A stretch of 64,000 nt of DNA, taken from contig NC_085138.1 of the NCBI RefSeq assembly GCF_035046485.1, positions 62,364,580 to 62,428,579 of the forward strand, read 5' to 3'. Numbering within the stretch: the first letter of the stretch is position 1; each line of letters begins with the position of its first letter. Positions 1 to 13,145 of this stretch are shown one piece after another. The notes beneath the pieces are model-generated. The model saw nothing but the letters and a program-made list of their open reading frames with translations, was not told the origin of the DNA and made no database searches. The translations under genes were made by a program, and so were the position numbers. The stretch is from Aedes albopictus (Eukaryota; Arthropoda; Insecta; Diptera; Culicidae).

Positions 1-930
1 ACGACGTGCGTCAATAAAATGAAGTGTGAAGTTGTTTGGAGTTTTGACGTGATTTGAAAAGTTACTAGTTTCAGGAGTTCAGTTGGATCCATGCTGCCTA
101 CATACGACGAGCATTCAAGTTGAGAGCCATTTCAAATTTGTAAGTCCTTCTTTGCGAATCCATGCGTGGTCATTAAATCATCTTCACAACTCGAGCAAGT
201 TTGCTACAAGCTTATCTCATCATTGACCTTCATAATGGAAACTTCATCACGTCACGTAGTTGCTTAAGGAGCTTATGAAACTCACCACCGCATAAGGCAA
301 GACATTACACCAAAAACCCAATCTAATTATGCCTGCCGGAGCAAACTGCTCAATTAATTCCGGGCCCAGTTTCTCAGAATCTGGGAGTTTCATCTTCACA
401 CCGTTCGTGGTTGGGTGGTTGCGTTAGTTGGTCCGGATTACAATATTACACCTACCGTACTGCAGCAGCAGCAGTCCTTCTGCCTCCACCGTTGTCGTAC
501 CACTGGACAAGACTCTCCAAATATTTAATATCGTCACTGACTGTGTTCATACCGCCTTCGGCATAATCATCATCATCACAGGTCTGACCTTTGCATCGCT
601 CACCACCACCGACGAGGTTGACCGCAACAGCCAGCCAGCGCAATGTGTAAACGTGCCCATGCAGCACTTCGTGACCTGGCCTTAATTTGCCCGATGACGC
701 GCGGTTCACGAACGAATTCCCGGAGCCGGAGCGGTGCAGATCATTGTCAACGATGGGGGAACAACAGAAATGCTGGGAAATGGAGGGTCCTTTTGCTCTT
801 TTCACCCAAATTGACTTGATTACACGGTTTATGTCATTTTTTTTTTTCAAGATAAATGACGCAACTGAGGTACGTAGCTCGTGACTAAGTTGATTAATCT
901 GGAAGAAAAACAAGACTTGGTTCGCAACTA
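1..930. other. unique sequence, no gene recognised
   Basis: This stretch has mixed composition and short frames on both strands (428-685 plus, 452-913 minus) that overlap each other and resemble no family I know. It includes a CAG run near 462-475 and a T-run near 839-847. I see no splice-bounded exon or transposon terminus. It ends where GAATTC satellite begins. Confidence 0.4.
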
Positions 931-3900
931 AATTCAGAAAAATCTCCGAGAATTCTCCAAGAATATCTCCAAAAATTCATCCAAACTACCACTGGAAATT
1001 CTCCAAGAACTAACCACGAATTCTTTCGGAAATGGACAAAAAAATGATCACGAAATACAATAAGAATGCCCACAGAAATTCTTCAATAATTTCTTCGAAA
1101 ATTCTTTAACAATTTCATCAAAATTTTTTTGATGTGTTTTTGAAAAACACTTTTTTTGTGAAATTTTTCTAGAATACCTTTGAAATTCTTTAAGAATTCC
1201 TTCGGTAACTTAACAAAAATTTGTACAAGGATTCTTCAAAATGTCGTCCTGGAATTCTCCAATAAATCTTCTGGGAATTTCCAAGAATTCCTGTGGAGTT
1301 TCTCAATGTCTTCAGAAATTCCTAAAAAAAATTCTGAAGAAAATTTTCAAAATATTTCTTCTGAAATTTTCCAGGAATTCCTTCGAAAATTTTCTCCGGA
1401 AATTCTGGAAGAATTCGTTCAAAAATTCTTCCGGGATTCCTTCAGAAATTCTCTTGAAATTCCTCCCTGAATTCTCCAAAAAATCTCCAAAAGTCCTCAG
1501 GAAATGCTCCGAAAATCCTCGAGGGTACTGCAAGACCTCCTCCGAATTCCTTTTGGAATTCCCCAAAGAATTCCTTCTGGCATTCTCCAAGAATTCCTTC
1601 TGGAATTCTCCAAGTATTCCTTCTGGAATTCTACAAGAATTCCTTCTGGAATTCTTCAAGAATTCCTTCTGGAATTCTCCAAGAATTCCTTCTTAAATTC
1701 TCCAAGAATTCCTTCTGGAATTCTCCAAGAATTCCTTCTGGAATTCTCCAAGAATTCCTTCTGGAACTCTTCAAGAATTCCTTCTGGAACTCTCCAAGAA
1801 TTCCTTCTGGAACTCTCCAAGAATTCCTTCTGGAACTCTCCAAGAATTCCTTCTGGAATTATCCAAGAATTCCTTCTGGAATTATCCATGAATTCCTTCT
1901 GGAATTATCCAAGAATTCCTTCTGGAATTCTCCACGAATTCCTTCTGGAACTCTCCAAGAATTCCTTCTGGAACTCTCCAAGAATTCCTTCTGGAACTCT
2001 CCAAGAATTCCTTCTGGAACTCTCCAAGAATTCCTTCTGGAACTCTCCAAGAATTCCTTCTGGAACTCTCCAAGAATTCCTTCTGGAACTCTCCAAGAAT
2101 TCCTTCTGGAACTCTCCAAGAATTCCTTCTGGAACTCTCCAAGAATTCCTTCTGGAACTCTCCAAGAATTCCTTCTGGAACTCTCCAAGAATTCCTTCTG
2201 GAACTCTCCAAGAATTCCTTCTGGAACTCTCCAAGAATTCCTTCTGGAATTCTCCAAGGATTCCTTCTGGAATTCTCCAGGAATTCCTTCTGGAATTCTC
2301 CAAGAATTCCTTCTGGAATTCTCCAAGAATTCCTTCTGGAATTCTCCAAGAATTCATTCTGGAATTATCCAAGAATTCCTTCTGGAATTCTCCAAGAATT
2401 CCTTCTGGAATTCTCCAAAAATTTCTTCTGGAACTCTCCAAGAATTCCTTCTAGAATTCTCCGAGAATTCCTTCTGGAATTCTCCACGAACTCTTCTTGG
2501 ATTTCCCCAAGAATTCCTCCTGGAATTCTCCAAAAATTCCTCCGGGAAGTCTAAAACAATTCCTCCGGGAATTCTACAACATTTCCTCCTGGAATTCTAT
2601 AAAAATTCCTCCTGAAATTCTACAAGAGTGCCTCCAGGAATTCTACAAGAATTCATTCAGGAATTATACAAGAATTCATCCGGGAATTATACAAGAATTC
2701 CTCCAGGAATTCTCCAAGAATTCCTCCAGGAATTCTCCAAGAATTCCTCCATGAATTCTTCAAGAATTCCTCCAGGAATTCTCCAAGAATTGCTCTAAGA
2801 ATTCTCCAAGAATTAATCCAGGAATTCTCCCGGAATTCCTCCAGGAATTCTCCCGGAATTCCTCCAGGAATTCTCCCGGAATTCCTCCAGGAATTCTCCC
2901 GGAATTCCTCCAGGAATTCTCCAAGAATGCCATAAGGAATTCTCCCAGAATTTCTCCAGCAATTCTACAAAAAATACTCAAGCGATTCTCCAAGAATTCC
3001 TCCACAAATTCTCCAAGAATTCCTCCACAAATTTTACAAGGATTCCTCCAGGAATTTTTTAAGAATTCCTCTGGGGATTCTCCAAGAATTCCTCCGGAGA
3101 TTATCCAAGATTCCCACTGGGGATTCACCGAGAACCTTCAGGGATTCTTCGAAAATTCCTCCTGGGATTTTCCAAAATTTCCTCCAGGGATTTTCCAGGA
3201 ATTCTCCCGGGGATTCTCCAGAAATCCTTAGGAGATTCTTCTAGAATTCTTCCAGGGATTCTTCAAGAATTTCTTTGGGAATTCTCCGAGAATTCCGCCG
3301 GGAATTTACCAAGAACTCCTCCGGGAATTTTCAAAGAAGCCCTCCGGGAATTCTTCAAGAATTATACCGGGAAATCTCCAAGGATCCCTTCGGGAATTGT
3401 CCAAGAATTCCTCCAGGATCTATTCAAGAATTCTTCCGGGAATTCTACAAAAAAATCCTCCACGAAATCTTCAAGAATTCCTCTAGGATTTCTACAAGAA
3501 TTCCTCAAGAAAATCTCCAAAATTTACACCAAGAATTTTACAAGAGATTATCCCGAATTTCTCCATTAATTCCTCTAGGAATTCTCGAAGAATTCTTCCA
3601 CGAATGCTCCAAGAATTCCTCCAGGTGTTCTCCAAGAATTTCTCTAGGAATTTTCCAAGAATTTCTCCACGAATCCTTCAAGATTTCCCTCAGGAATTCT
3701 TCAAGATTCCCCCCAGGAATTCTCCAAGAGTTGTACAAGAATTCCTCCAGCAATTCTTCTAGATATTTTTTTGGGAATTCTCCAAGACTTTTTTCGGGAA
3801 TTCTTCAGGAATTCCTCCGGGTTCTCTCCAGGAATTCTTCTAAATATTCTTCATAAATCACTTTGAAAATTCCTCGGAACTTTTCCAAGAACTCCGCCGG

Positions 3901-5900
3901 AATTAAAGAATTGAATTATTTTGGAAATTTCCTTTTTAAATTCTTAAAAATTCCTTTGGAAATTTATCAAGAATTCTTTTGGAAATTCTTCAAGAAATCC
4001 TTCAGGAATTCTTTAATAATTCATTTTGAAATTCGTTCTTAATTTCTTCGGAAATTCTTGAAGAATTTCTCTGGAAATACAGTAGGAACTCCTCAGGAAA
4101 ATCTTCATAAATTACTTCTGGAAATTCGTCAAGAATTCCTTCGGAAACTTTTCAAAAATACTTTTGAAAATTCTTTAGGAGGAACCTCTTCGGAAATTCT
4201 TCAAAAGTTCCTCTCGAAATTCTACAAGAATTCGGAAATTCCTTCTTCGAGAATTCTTCAAAAATTCTTTCTGATATTCTGTTAAGATTCCTTTGGAAAT
4301 TCTTCAAAAAATCCTTTGGAAATTCCAGAATTCCTTCGGAAACTTTTCAAAACATTTTTTCTAAAATTATTCAAAGAATTTCTTCGGAAATTCTTCAAGG
4401 ATTCCTACAGAAATTCTACAAGAATTTCTTCGGAAAAAAAATCAAGAATTCCTTTCCGAGGATTTATTCGGAAATTCATCAAGGAATCGGCAATCCTTCA
4501 GTAATTCCTTCGGAAATATTCTAAAAATTCCTTCCTGAAGAATTCTTTCGAAAATTTTACGAGAATGCTTTCTGAAGTATCTCGAGAATTATTCCGAAAA
4601 TTCTTCGAAAATTTCTTCGGAAATTCTTCGAAAATTTCTTCGGAAATTCTTCGAAAATTTCTATGGTAATTTTCTTCAAGAATTCCTTAGAAAAATGTCT
4701 AAGAATTCCTTCGGAATTTCTTCAAGAATTTCCTTCGATAATTCTTTCAGAATTGCTATGTAAATTCTTCGAAAATTATTTCGGTAATTCTCCTCAAATA
4801 ACTTCGAAAATTGTCCTACAATTTCTTTGAAAATTTTTCAAAAATTGCTTCGGAAATCTTTCAAGAATTTCTATCGGAAATTCTCCAACAATCCGAGAAT
4901 TTTTCAATAATTTCTCCTGGAATAAATGAAGAATTCCTCCTGAAATTCTTCTACAACTCCTCCGGGAATTCTCTTAGAATTCTTTCTGGAATTTCCCAAG
5001 ATTTTTTCTGGAATTCTCAAAGAATTCCTTCTGGAATTCTCCAAGAATTCCTTCTAGAATCTCTAAGATTTTCTGGAGAAATTCTCCAAGGATTCCTCTT
5101 GCAATGCTTCCAATATTCCTCCAGCAATTCTGCACGAATTCGTACGGAAATTCTCCAAGATTAGCTCCGGGAATTCTCCAAGAAGTTCTCTGGAAAATCT
5201 GAAAGAATTTCTCCGAGAATTCTACTAGAATTCCTCCAGGAATCCTCCAAGAATTCCTAAGGGGATTCTCCAAGAATTCCCCCAGGAATACTCCAAGAAT
5301 TCCTCCAGGAATTCTCCCAAATTTTGTCCGGCAATTCTCTGAAATTTCCACGGGGACTTCCCCAAGAATTCCTCCAGGATTTTCACAAGTTTTTCTCCGG
5401 GAGTCCTCCAAAAATTCTCAAAGATTTCCTCCGGGAAATCTTTGAAAATTTCACCGGGAACCCTCCAAGAATTCCTCCTGGAACCCTTTTAGAATATTCC
5501 AAGGAATTCTCCAAAAAAAATTCTCAAGAATTTCTTTAAATATTTTTCAAGAATTCCTTAGGAAATGCTTCAGGATTACATTCAGAAATTTATCTAGACT
5601 TTCGTAAATTCTTCAGGAATCCTTAGGAAATTTCACAAGAATGTCCTCAGAAATTCTTCAAGAATTTTATCGGAAATTCTTCAAGAAACTCTTCTGATTT
5701 TTTTCTAGAATTCTTTCCGGAATTATTCTAAATTCTTTCGGAAATTCTTTCAAATGTGTATTCTCAAAAATTCTTTGCAAATATTTCTTTGGAAATTATA
5801 CTAGAAATCTTCGAAAATTCTACAAGAATTTATTCGATTTTTGTTTTCAAGAATTTCTTCGGAAATTTCTCAAATATCGGAAATTATTTGAGAATTCGTT
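930..5900. repeat. GAATTC satellite, 23-bp period, degenerate at both ends
   Basis: Tandem array of imperfect EcoRI-site repeats. In the homogeneous core (about 1560-2480, roughly 40 units) each 23-bp unit holds two near-palindromic half-units, AGAATTCC and GGAATTCT, separated by TTCT and CCA. Because 23 is not a multiple of three and the unit has few stops, three units give a 23-residue peptide period and long open frames on both strands; these are not genes. Flanks (930-1500 and 3800-5900) are much more diverged. Around 2820-2920 a shorter CCCGGAATTCCTCCAGGAAT-type variant is locally amplified. Confidence 0.93.
1504..2480. repeat. homogenised core of the 23-bp satellite
   Basis: Within this core successive units differ mainly at one position (GGAATTCT versus GGAACTCT). 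The GGAACTCT variant is amplified as a block at about 1940-2240, flanked by the GGAATTCT variant. That pattern is expected from local unequal exchange or slippage spreading a variant outward. The contrast with the diverged flanks is typical of satellite arrays. Confidence 0.85.
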
Positions 5901-6830
5901 TGGGCATCAAGATCTTTTCATGGAGTTTTTAATTTTAATTCTTTACAATTCCAAGAATCCGTTACTTCGTTCCTGATTTCGATAAAATCACTAGAATCCA
6001 TAGTTCGTATTTAGTCCTATCCTAATAATGTGTATTTTTCTCTTTATTGCAGGTAACTATCCATCTCACATCCAATAAAGCTTATCATTACAGTAAGTAG
6101 CTACCATTCGCACCGTAATCTCATTAGCCAAAATCCGCACCGAATTATCGCTATTAGCCCGGATAATGGTCCAGACTGAGACCGTTCACCGTTCGCAAAA
6201 AAAAAACTAACCACAAAACAAATCCTCTTATCTTCCAAATTCTGGAGGAGCAATATGCGTGTGTTTGTCCCACCTTTAAGGCATTTTCTTTTACAAGAAA
6301 AAAAGCAGCTTATTTCACCGGTCCCCAGTACAACCGAAGACATCAGTTTTTGTGCACAAGTGAGGGGCACAACTCGTGCCCGGTTGAAATCGAATCAAAT
6401 TGGCGCCCAACGTGGCCGTCAAAGTAATCCAATAACACCTTTTCTCATTGTCCTCGTCGTCGTCGATGTCCTTCCGAATCCAATTATCCGACATTGTTTT
6501 TCACACTCTTCAAAGAAGGTAAATGGTTACTGCCGAAAGGTGGCGTTGTGGGTGGCGCCGCACACTTTAACTTTACACTTGACCTCCAAATCAACAAGAC
6601 GTGGGGATGGCTGGGAGGAGAACTGTCGGTAACTAGGCTCGGTTAGTCAGTTTCGCTAATGAGCGTCTTACACGCTGGTAAACAGCCTTAAGCTGATTAT
6701 GGTGGAACGGTTTCAAAAATATTACTGCAAACAGTCAGAGGTCGACGGGCGTAGGCTTTTCACTTTTCGACGGATGGTAGGTAGTAGTTGTTGATTCAAC
6801 TTAGTTCAGCGCTCTTTTTCCAGAATAACT
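5900..6830. other. unique DNA between satellite blocks
   Basis: Non-repetitive sequence lying between two satellite blocks in the same orientation. Apart from the candidate small exon at 6053-6092 I see no recognisable coding region. Overlapping frames at 6255-6632 (plus) and 6101-6370 (minus) lack family resemblance. It could be intronic DNA of a host gene. Confidence 0.4.
6053..6092 (+). other. candidate 40-bp exon with good splice signals
   Basis: A pyrimidine-rich tract ending TTTATTGCAG lies immediately upstream, and the strong donor GTAAGT follows immediately. The 40-base segment between them would be a small internal or untranslated exon on the plus strand. No partner exon was identified, and 40 bases cannot be assigned to a family. 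Chance occurrence of paired splice signals in a 64-kb window is quite possible. Confidence 0.3.
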
Positions 6831-7700
6831 CTTGAATAAACCTCAAAATTCCTCTGTTTTCCTTCCCAGAATTCACCCAAAATAAAACCTGGGATTCTCC
6901 AGGAAAATGTTCAGGAAAAACTTCTGTGATTCTTCTAAAAATCCTCTAGAAATTATCCAAGAATTTCTTCAAAAATCTATAAATATCTTCAGGAACTCTT
7001 GAAAAAGGTTTGCATTAATTTTTCAAGTTTTCTTCCAACAACTGTCCACTAATGTATCCACGAATTCTTCCAGGAGCTCATCAAGAATTCCTTCAGGAAT
7101 TCTCCAAAAAATCCTCCAGGAATTCTCCAAGAATTCCTCCAGGAATTCTCCAAGAATTCGTCCAGGAATTCTCCAAGAATTCTTCCAAGAATTATCCAAA
7201 AATTCCTCTGTGAATTATCCAAGAATTCCTCTGAGAATTCTCCAAGAGTTCCGCCAGGAATTCTCAAAGAATTCCTCCAGGAATTTTCAAAAAAAAAACC
7301 CAGAAATTCTCGATGATCCTCCAGGGAACTCCTCCAAGAATTCTACAAAAACTCCTGCAGGAATACTCCAAGAACTACTTCAGGAATTTTCCAAGAATTC
7401 CTCCTAGTATTCATCCAGAAATTCTCCAAGAATTCCTCCAGGAACTCTCCAAGAATTCCTTCAGGAATTCTCTGAGAATTCCTCCAGGAATTCTACAATA
7501 ATTCCTTCTTCTTCTTTTTTTTCCCTCTTTCAAAATTTGAAGTTAAAATAAACAATAACAATAATAACAATAATTCCTCCAGGAATTCTACAAGAATTCC
7601 ATCAGGAATTCTACAAGAATTCTTTCGGGAATTCTACAAGAATTCCTCCAAAAATATCTTCAAGAATTCCTCCAAGCTCCAAGAGCTCTACAAAAATACA
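6831..7700. repeat. GAATTC satellite block, same orientation as the first
   Basis: Imperfect repeats with the pattern CCAAGAATTCCTCCAGGAAT recur through this stretch, more diverged than the core at 1.5-2.5 kb. It is interrupted at about 7505-7575 by a TTC/T-rich run followed by an AAT/AAC-rich simple repeat, which may mark a retroposon tail or slippage site. Confidence 0.88.
7505..7575. repeat. simple-sequence interruption of satellite
   Basis: A TTC and poly-T run followed by A-rich AAT/AAC repeats splits the satellite block. Satellite resumes immediately afterwards. No terminal repeats or target duplication are evident. Confidence 0.6.
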
Positions 7701-8870
7701 ATACCTCCTGAAATTCAAGAGGGTGATAGTAACTGTGTTTCAAACGAAATAACACAGTTTTTGCACCTTCGCTTTCATGTGTCACCTAGTTTTGTAATTG
7801 ATATCACATGAATCTGCCATGACAAGACACATTCCAGGCAAATTTTCCCCCCATTTTCCCATGGAGTACGAACGTAATTAAATAAAATTTTACTGCACAT
7901 GCAAAAAAAAATACAAAACCGCCTGCAGACAGGTATGCATGTCGAGCTCGTGGAAAACGGACCAAGGTAAGGGTGAGGGCGTCGTCGTGTATTAAATTAC
8001 ACTTCACACGAACGCTTCGCTCCAACATCGAGAGGGCAAAACTACCCTCGGTCGCCTCGGTTGCCTAAACGGTTGGTGGTTAGTTGGTTGGCTGACTACC
8101 GAGAGGCAGCAGGACCTACCTACTCATACCCTACCGCTACCAGTCAGTGTGGTATTAATAGATACAAGCAGAGTGACGAGAACCCCATTGCTTGCATCGT
8201 TTGGGCGTTGGTCCTGGGAAATTAGGGGGTGCCTCGTTGTTGTTGGACGGTGGATAACTGACGACTGGCACCATTTGCATACCGAAGCGCTTGGTTTTCT
8301 CGAGTCCTTTTCATCGCTGTCGTGTCGAACGGGGATGGAGTGGTGGTGGTGAGAGGTGACGACTCCACACGTCAAACTGCGTCGGAGGGTGTATGAATAG
8401 TTTGGGAAGAAGGTGGGAGGGTGTGGCTTGGAGGGGAAATACGAACCAAGCTTTCAGAGTGGCTAAAGTCTCCAACAAGAGTGGAAAACTTTTAAATTAA
8501 CTTAGCAGCAAGTGAATTGGTACGCAAAATGTGCTAATGGGAGCAGACTTCATTATGGAAACAAAAAAATGAAAATTTGCACGACACTGTCTACGGTGGG
8601 AGGGACAGATGCGACGGGATAATTGGAGTTGAGTTGTAAAATCTGCATTAGCAGAGAACTGATAGTATGCTAAATTTGAATAGGGGTTGCAAATTTAAAT
8701 TCATTGTATTCGTATAAGCTTGTTTTGAAGATGCTAGATTTAATATGTGCGATAGAGAATGAATCAGCATGCAATACAGAAACAACTACTCCCTCACGAG
8801 ACATTCCTCTTCAATCAGTAAACCCAGAATGGCTAGCGATGTTTCAGCTTTGTGGCGATTATTACTGATG
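7700..8870. other. unique sequence, no gene recognised
   Basis: Unique DNA of moderate GC content in its middle (about 7970-8430). Open frames at 8124-8375 (minus) and 8149-8352 (plus) are mutual shadows without family resemblance. It could contain host regulatory or untranslated sequence, but nothing in it decides this. Confidence 0.35.
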
Positions 8871-10076
8871 TTTACCAAAGAATTCCTGAAGAAACTCTTG
8901 TAGAATTCCTTGAGTTTTCAAAGAATTCCGTAAGATCTGTTACACAATTCCAAAAGGAATAGTTGTAGGATAACTGGAGGAATTATTCCAGAATTCCTGG
9001 AGGAATTATTGTAGGATTCCTGGAGAAATTCTTGCAGAATTTGTGGTGGAATTCTCCTAGAATTCCTGGTGGAATTATTGTAGAATTCCTCCCGGAATTA
9101 TTGTAGAATTCCTCCCGGAATTATTGTAGAATTCCTCCCGGAATTCTTGTAGAATTCCTCCCGGAATTATTGTAGAATTCCTCCCGGAATTATTGTAGAA
9201 TTCCTCCCGGAATTCTTGTAGAATTCCTCCCGGAATTATTGTAGAATTCCTCCCGGAATTATTGTAGAATTCCTCCCGGAATTCTTGGAGAATTCCTCCC
9301 GGAATTCTTGAAGAATTCCTCCCGGAATTCTTGTAGAATTCCTCCCGGAATTCTTGTAGAATTCCTACCGGAATTCTTGTAGAATTCCTCCCGAAATTCT
9401 TGGAGAATTCCTCCCGGAATTCTTGGAGAATTCCTCCCGGAATTCTTGGAGAATTCCTCCCGGAATTCTTGGAGAATTCCTCCCGGAATTCTTGGAGAAT
9501 TCCTCCCGGAATTCTTGGAGAATTCCTCCCGGAATTCTTAGAGAATTCCTCCCGGAATTCTTGGAGAATTCCTCCCGGAATTCTTGGAGAATTCCTCCCG
9601 GAATTCTTGGAGAATTCCTCCCGGAATTCTTGGAGAATTCCTCCCGGAATTCTTGGAGAATTCCTCCCGGAATTCTTGGAGAATTCCTCCCGGAATTCTT
9701 GGAGAATTCCTCCTGGAATTCTTGGAGAATTCCTCCCGGAATTCTTGGAGAATTCCTCCCGGAATTCTTGGAGAATTCCTCCCGGAATTCTTGGAGAATT
9801 CCTCCTGGAATTCTTGGAGAATTCCTCCCGGAATTCTTGGAGAATTCCTCCCGGAATTCTTGGAGAATTCCTCTCGGAATTCTTGGAGAATTCCTCCCGG
9901 AATTCTTGGAGAATTTCTCCCGGAATTATTCTAGAATTCCTGGAGGAGATATTGTAGGATTCCTGGAGAAATTCTTGCAGAATTTGTGGTGGAATTCTCC
10001 TAGAATTCCTGGTGGAATTATTGTACAATTCCTCCCGGAATTATTATAGAATTCCTCCCGGAATTCTTGTAGAATT
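8870..10076. repeat. 23-bp GAATTC satellite in reverse orientation
   Basis: Near-perfect 23-bp units with halves GAATTCCTCCC and GGAATTCTTGGA fill about 9060-9930. Their TTGGA spacer is the complement of the CCAAG spacer in the blocks before 7.7 kb, so this array is inverted relative to them. Variants TTGTA and ATTGTA are amplified at about 9075-9390, TTGGA at about 9390-9915. The array runs into an assembly gap, so its real length is unknown. Confidence 0.93.
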
Positions 10077-10576
10077 NNNNNNNNNNNNNNNNNNNNNNNN
10101 NNNNNNNNNNNNNNNNNNNNNNNNNNNNNNNNNNNNNNNNNNNNNNNNNNNNNNNNNNNNNNNNNNNNNNNNNNNNNNNNNNNNNNNNNNNNNNNNNNNN
10201 NNNNNNNNNNNNNNNNNNNNNNNNNNNNNNNNNNNNNNNNNNNNNNNNNNNNNNNNNNNNNNNNNNNNNNNNNNNNNNNNNNNNNNNNNNNNNNNNNNNN
10301 NNNNNNNNNNNNNNNNNNNNNNNNNNNNNNNNNNNNNNNNNNNNNNNNNNNNNNNNNNNNNNNNNNNNNNNNNNNNNNNNNNNNNNNNNNNNNNNNNNNN
10401 NNNNNNNNNNNNNNNNNNNNNNNNNNNNNNNNNNNNNNNNNNNNNNNNNNNNNNNNNNNNNNNNNNNNNNNNNNNNNNNNNNNNNNNNNNNNNNNNNNNN
10501 NNNNNNNNNNNNNNNNNNNNNNNNNNNNNNNNNNNNNNNNNNNNNNNNNNNNNNNNNNNNNNNNNNNNNNNNNNNN
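10077..10576. other. assembly gap (500 N)
   Basis: Exactly 500 N inside a satellite array, probably a placeholder for a gap of unknown size. Satellite is present on the left. The right flank (10577 on) is no longer satellite apart from short remnants, so the array edge falls inside the gap. Confidence 0.98.
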
Positions 10577-13145
10577 GTAGAAACCCATCATGGAATCACT
10601 GAAGGAAGCTATATTAAAGCTCCTGGAGCAATTCATCCATGCATCCTAGCATAAGTATCTATAAAAAAAAATTAGAAATGTCTGAATCGTGGGAGGAATT
10701 CCTGGAGCATTTTTTTGTAACAAGCCCTGAAACAATCACTATCGGAATCCCGCAAGACGTACATGGAGGATTTCACGATGGAGAAATTCCTGGAGAAGAG
10801 GTAGGGGGTGTCAAATGTAAATGTGTCCGAATCTCGGTAAATGGGAAAGATTTTAGCTGCAACGTGGGTTTAGCGAATGTATCATTTGCTCCTGTTCTTT
10901 CCTCCACATTGACCTGCATTCTCAAGGAACATGGCTTATTCTTATCAGAAAGTTGAAAATTGTCAGCATTTATGCATTAAGGATAATTGATGAGACAGAG
11001 CTTCATTCAGTGCGTGTGTGTTTACTGCTGATCTGATCTAACAGTGAAGTATAAAAAAGGGTGGGCACTCTTTATCATGCTCCAAACGATAAAAAAAAAC
11101 AAACGAGAGGAGATACATACGACTCAAGTACTTGAGTGTCGCTCGTCGTATATCTGCCCTGTTTAGATTAACGATATGACTGAGATGACTACTGTTCAAA
11201 AGATGACGCAATATTGTTCAACTTTTATTACATGTGCCACTGTCACAGGTTCCATGAGTGCAAACTTATGTTTTTTCGGCAATTTTGTTCTCTTCGTCAT
11301 TGGCGGTTTTAGGCGTTTTATAAAACCTGTTCAAATCAAAACTGGCCTCTAATCCTAACCAAGCTGCATTAAACGGCCAAGTTATAAACAGTTTTGCCGA
11401 TGAAAACCCCTCATGATGAAGAGAACAAACCTGCCAATAATACCTCAAGTCACCCAATTACGAGTTTCCATCGACTAAAGTTCTGAATCATCGTTCAGGT
11501 ATAAGGTATACGGTTACGGTATAAGGTATAAGAAGTTCAAGTAACTATAGTTTGATAGTTCAACAAAATATATATGATTTCAGTTCGAAGGAATCATATT
11601 TTATGACGAATTGCAGGTTTTCGTCGGATCCCCAAATCAATCTTTAGTGTGGCACGCAGTTGGGCTTTTTTCATAGGAGGAATGACGTATCACCCACGGC
11701 TGTGGCGACGAGGTAAATTCAACAAAAAACACTAGTTTACAGCATTTTTGAACTCGGTAAGCTGATGATCATTTTTGGTGTAGAATCATGCCCTGAGTTC
11801 GAAAACGCGAAGGAAAAAAATTACAGTAGAGCGGAAATTTTTCCGACTTTTCATACAAGGTTGATGATTTGAAATCGATTTTTGTTCTATTTTTAAGCAA
11901 CGTCGCTCACTTCACACATCTCATTCTTCGTAATCAATGCTCCGATTGAGCTGAATTTTTTACTGTAACTTGGCTACATATAATATGTCAAATTAACGTT
12001 GAGAAAGAATTTTTAGATTGTTTTTTTTTTCTTATTGAAAAAAAAATACATTTCTTCATATATTTTTGGAAATTTGGCTAAAATTTAAGGAGATCATCCC
12101 TAAAACCCGCCAATATCTTGAATTTCATCAATCTGACGTAAAACCTGCATTCAGATGATCAAATGGTATTGTATTCAGCTTTTAATTTATGGAAAAAGAT
12201 TTGAAATTGGTTGAACAAAACGCATAGTATTTGAATTTTTGTAAATTCCATATTTTTAAAAAATTGTAAAACTCGATATTGAGCTAAAACTCAAAAACGG
12301 CTCTACTTAAATTTTTTTTAAAGCACGATTACGAAATCAGTGCTAAATTGTGCTTCAACAATTTTGGTCGTTGACAAAAGTTCACGACTTTCATTTTATT
12401 TTGTAAACTAGTGAAATCGATCAGAAAAACTTTCGTTTATACAACGACCAATTTATTTTACTTACTCTTGAGTAGTTTTAAATTTTGCCCAAGGGCAAGT
12501 CATTTGAAGTTACATCCTAATTAAACCCCATTATTTCGTCGATTCTTAAAACCGCTGATGATTCTCCCAAATGCCACAACACACGAAACCGCAAATTTCC
12601 AAAACAACTTCCCCCATTTCGTGTTTCTATTTTTTGTTTCGGCCCCAAAAACTCCGGCTTCTGCCTCATCAAGCCATCCCCGGCGGCTGCGACGGCAGGT
12701 TTCGATTATGTCGTGCACTCGTTGTTGGTCGTCCAGCACCACACCGCTGGCGCTGCTGCTACAACAGCCAGTAAAACAAAACGTTGAAAAATTCACTTGC
12801 CCACCTCGCATCGCATCGCATCGTGTTGTTATGACTATGGATGACTGCCTGTCGTTGTCTTCCTCATAGATATTTTATTGACTACATTCCCTTACAATAA
12901 ACGCTACCAATGCGTTAGGGTGGACCCCGAAATGGACTAAATAAGAGATCGTTCGAGTTCAAATCTCACCTGAGCTGTTTTTTTTCCTAATTTAACCAAT
13001 CATTTACCCATCTGTACATATGTACTTTGAGTTATTTGAAAATCATAGCTGTTTCTTTTCCTCCGTGATCCATGATTATGTGGAAAGCAGTAAAGAAAAA
13101 ATGGCGTCTCCGACAAAACAGGTCAAGTGAGTTAGAATCAACATA
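10577..13145. other. AT-rich DNA, no gene recognised
   Basis: The first 100 bases are degenerate satellite remnants. The rest is AT-rich with several poly-A/T runs, a GGTATAAGG-type short repeat near 11500-11530 and a perfect 16-bp palindrome at 11122-11137. Frames at 10639-10956 (plus) and 12521-12869 (both strands) are short and unrecognised. Confidence 0.4.
11122..11137. repeat. perfect 16-bp palindrome
   Basis: ACTCAAGTACTTGAGT is its own reverse complement. It lies between ATACGAC and a GTCGTAT-type inverted flank, extending an imperfect stem. It may be the centre of a small decayed foldback element. Confidence 0.6.

Noticed and set aside
1504..2454. 316-codon open frame with a 23-residue repeat, and matching long frames on the minus strand
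   Set aside because: A 23-bp satellite lacking stops is open in several frames on both strands at once; no frame is preferred, and changes fall equally at all codon positions.
9060..9930. CRISPR-like array of short regular repeats
   Set aside because: Units are directly contiguous 23-mers without variable spacers, and the window is eukaryotic.
9075..10028. 317-codon minus-strand frame and two overlapping plus-strand frames
   Set aside because: Same explanation: satellite without stop codons. One further frame in this area is padded by the N gap.
930..10076. Heat-shock-element clusters, because GAA and TTC triplets alternate throughout the satellite
   Set aside because: Heat-shock elements need GAA/TTC units at 5-bp spacing; here GAATTC places them 3 bp apart and the longer spacers do not restore the phase.
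12940..12985. B-box-like GAGTTCAAATCTC suggesting another SINE
   Set aside because: No A-box at the right distance, no tail and no target duplication.
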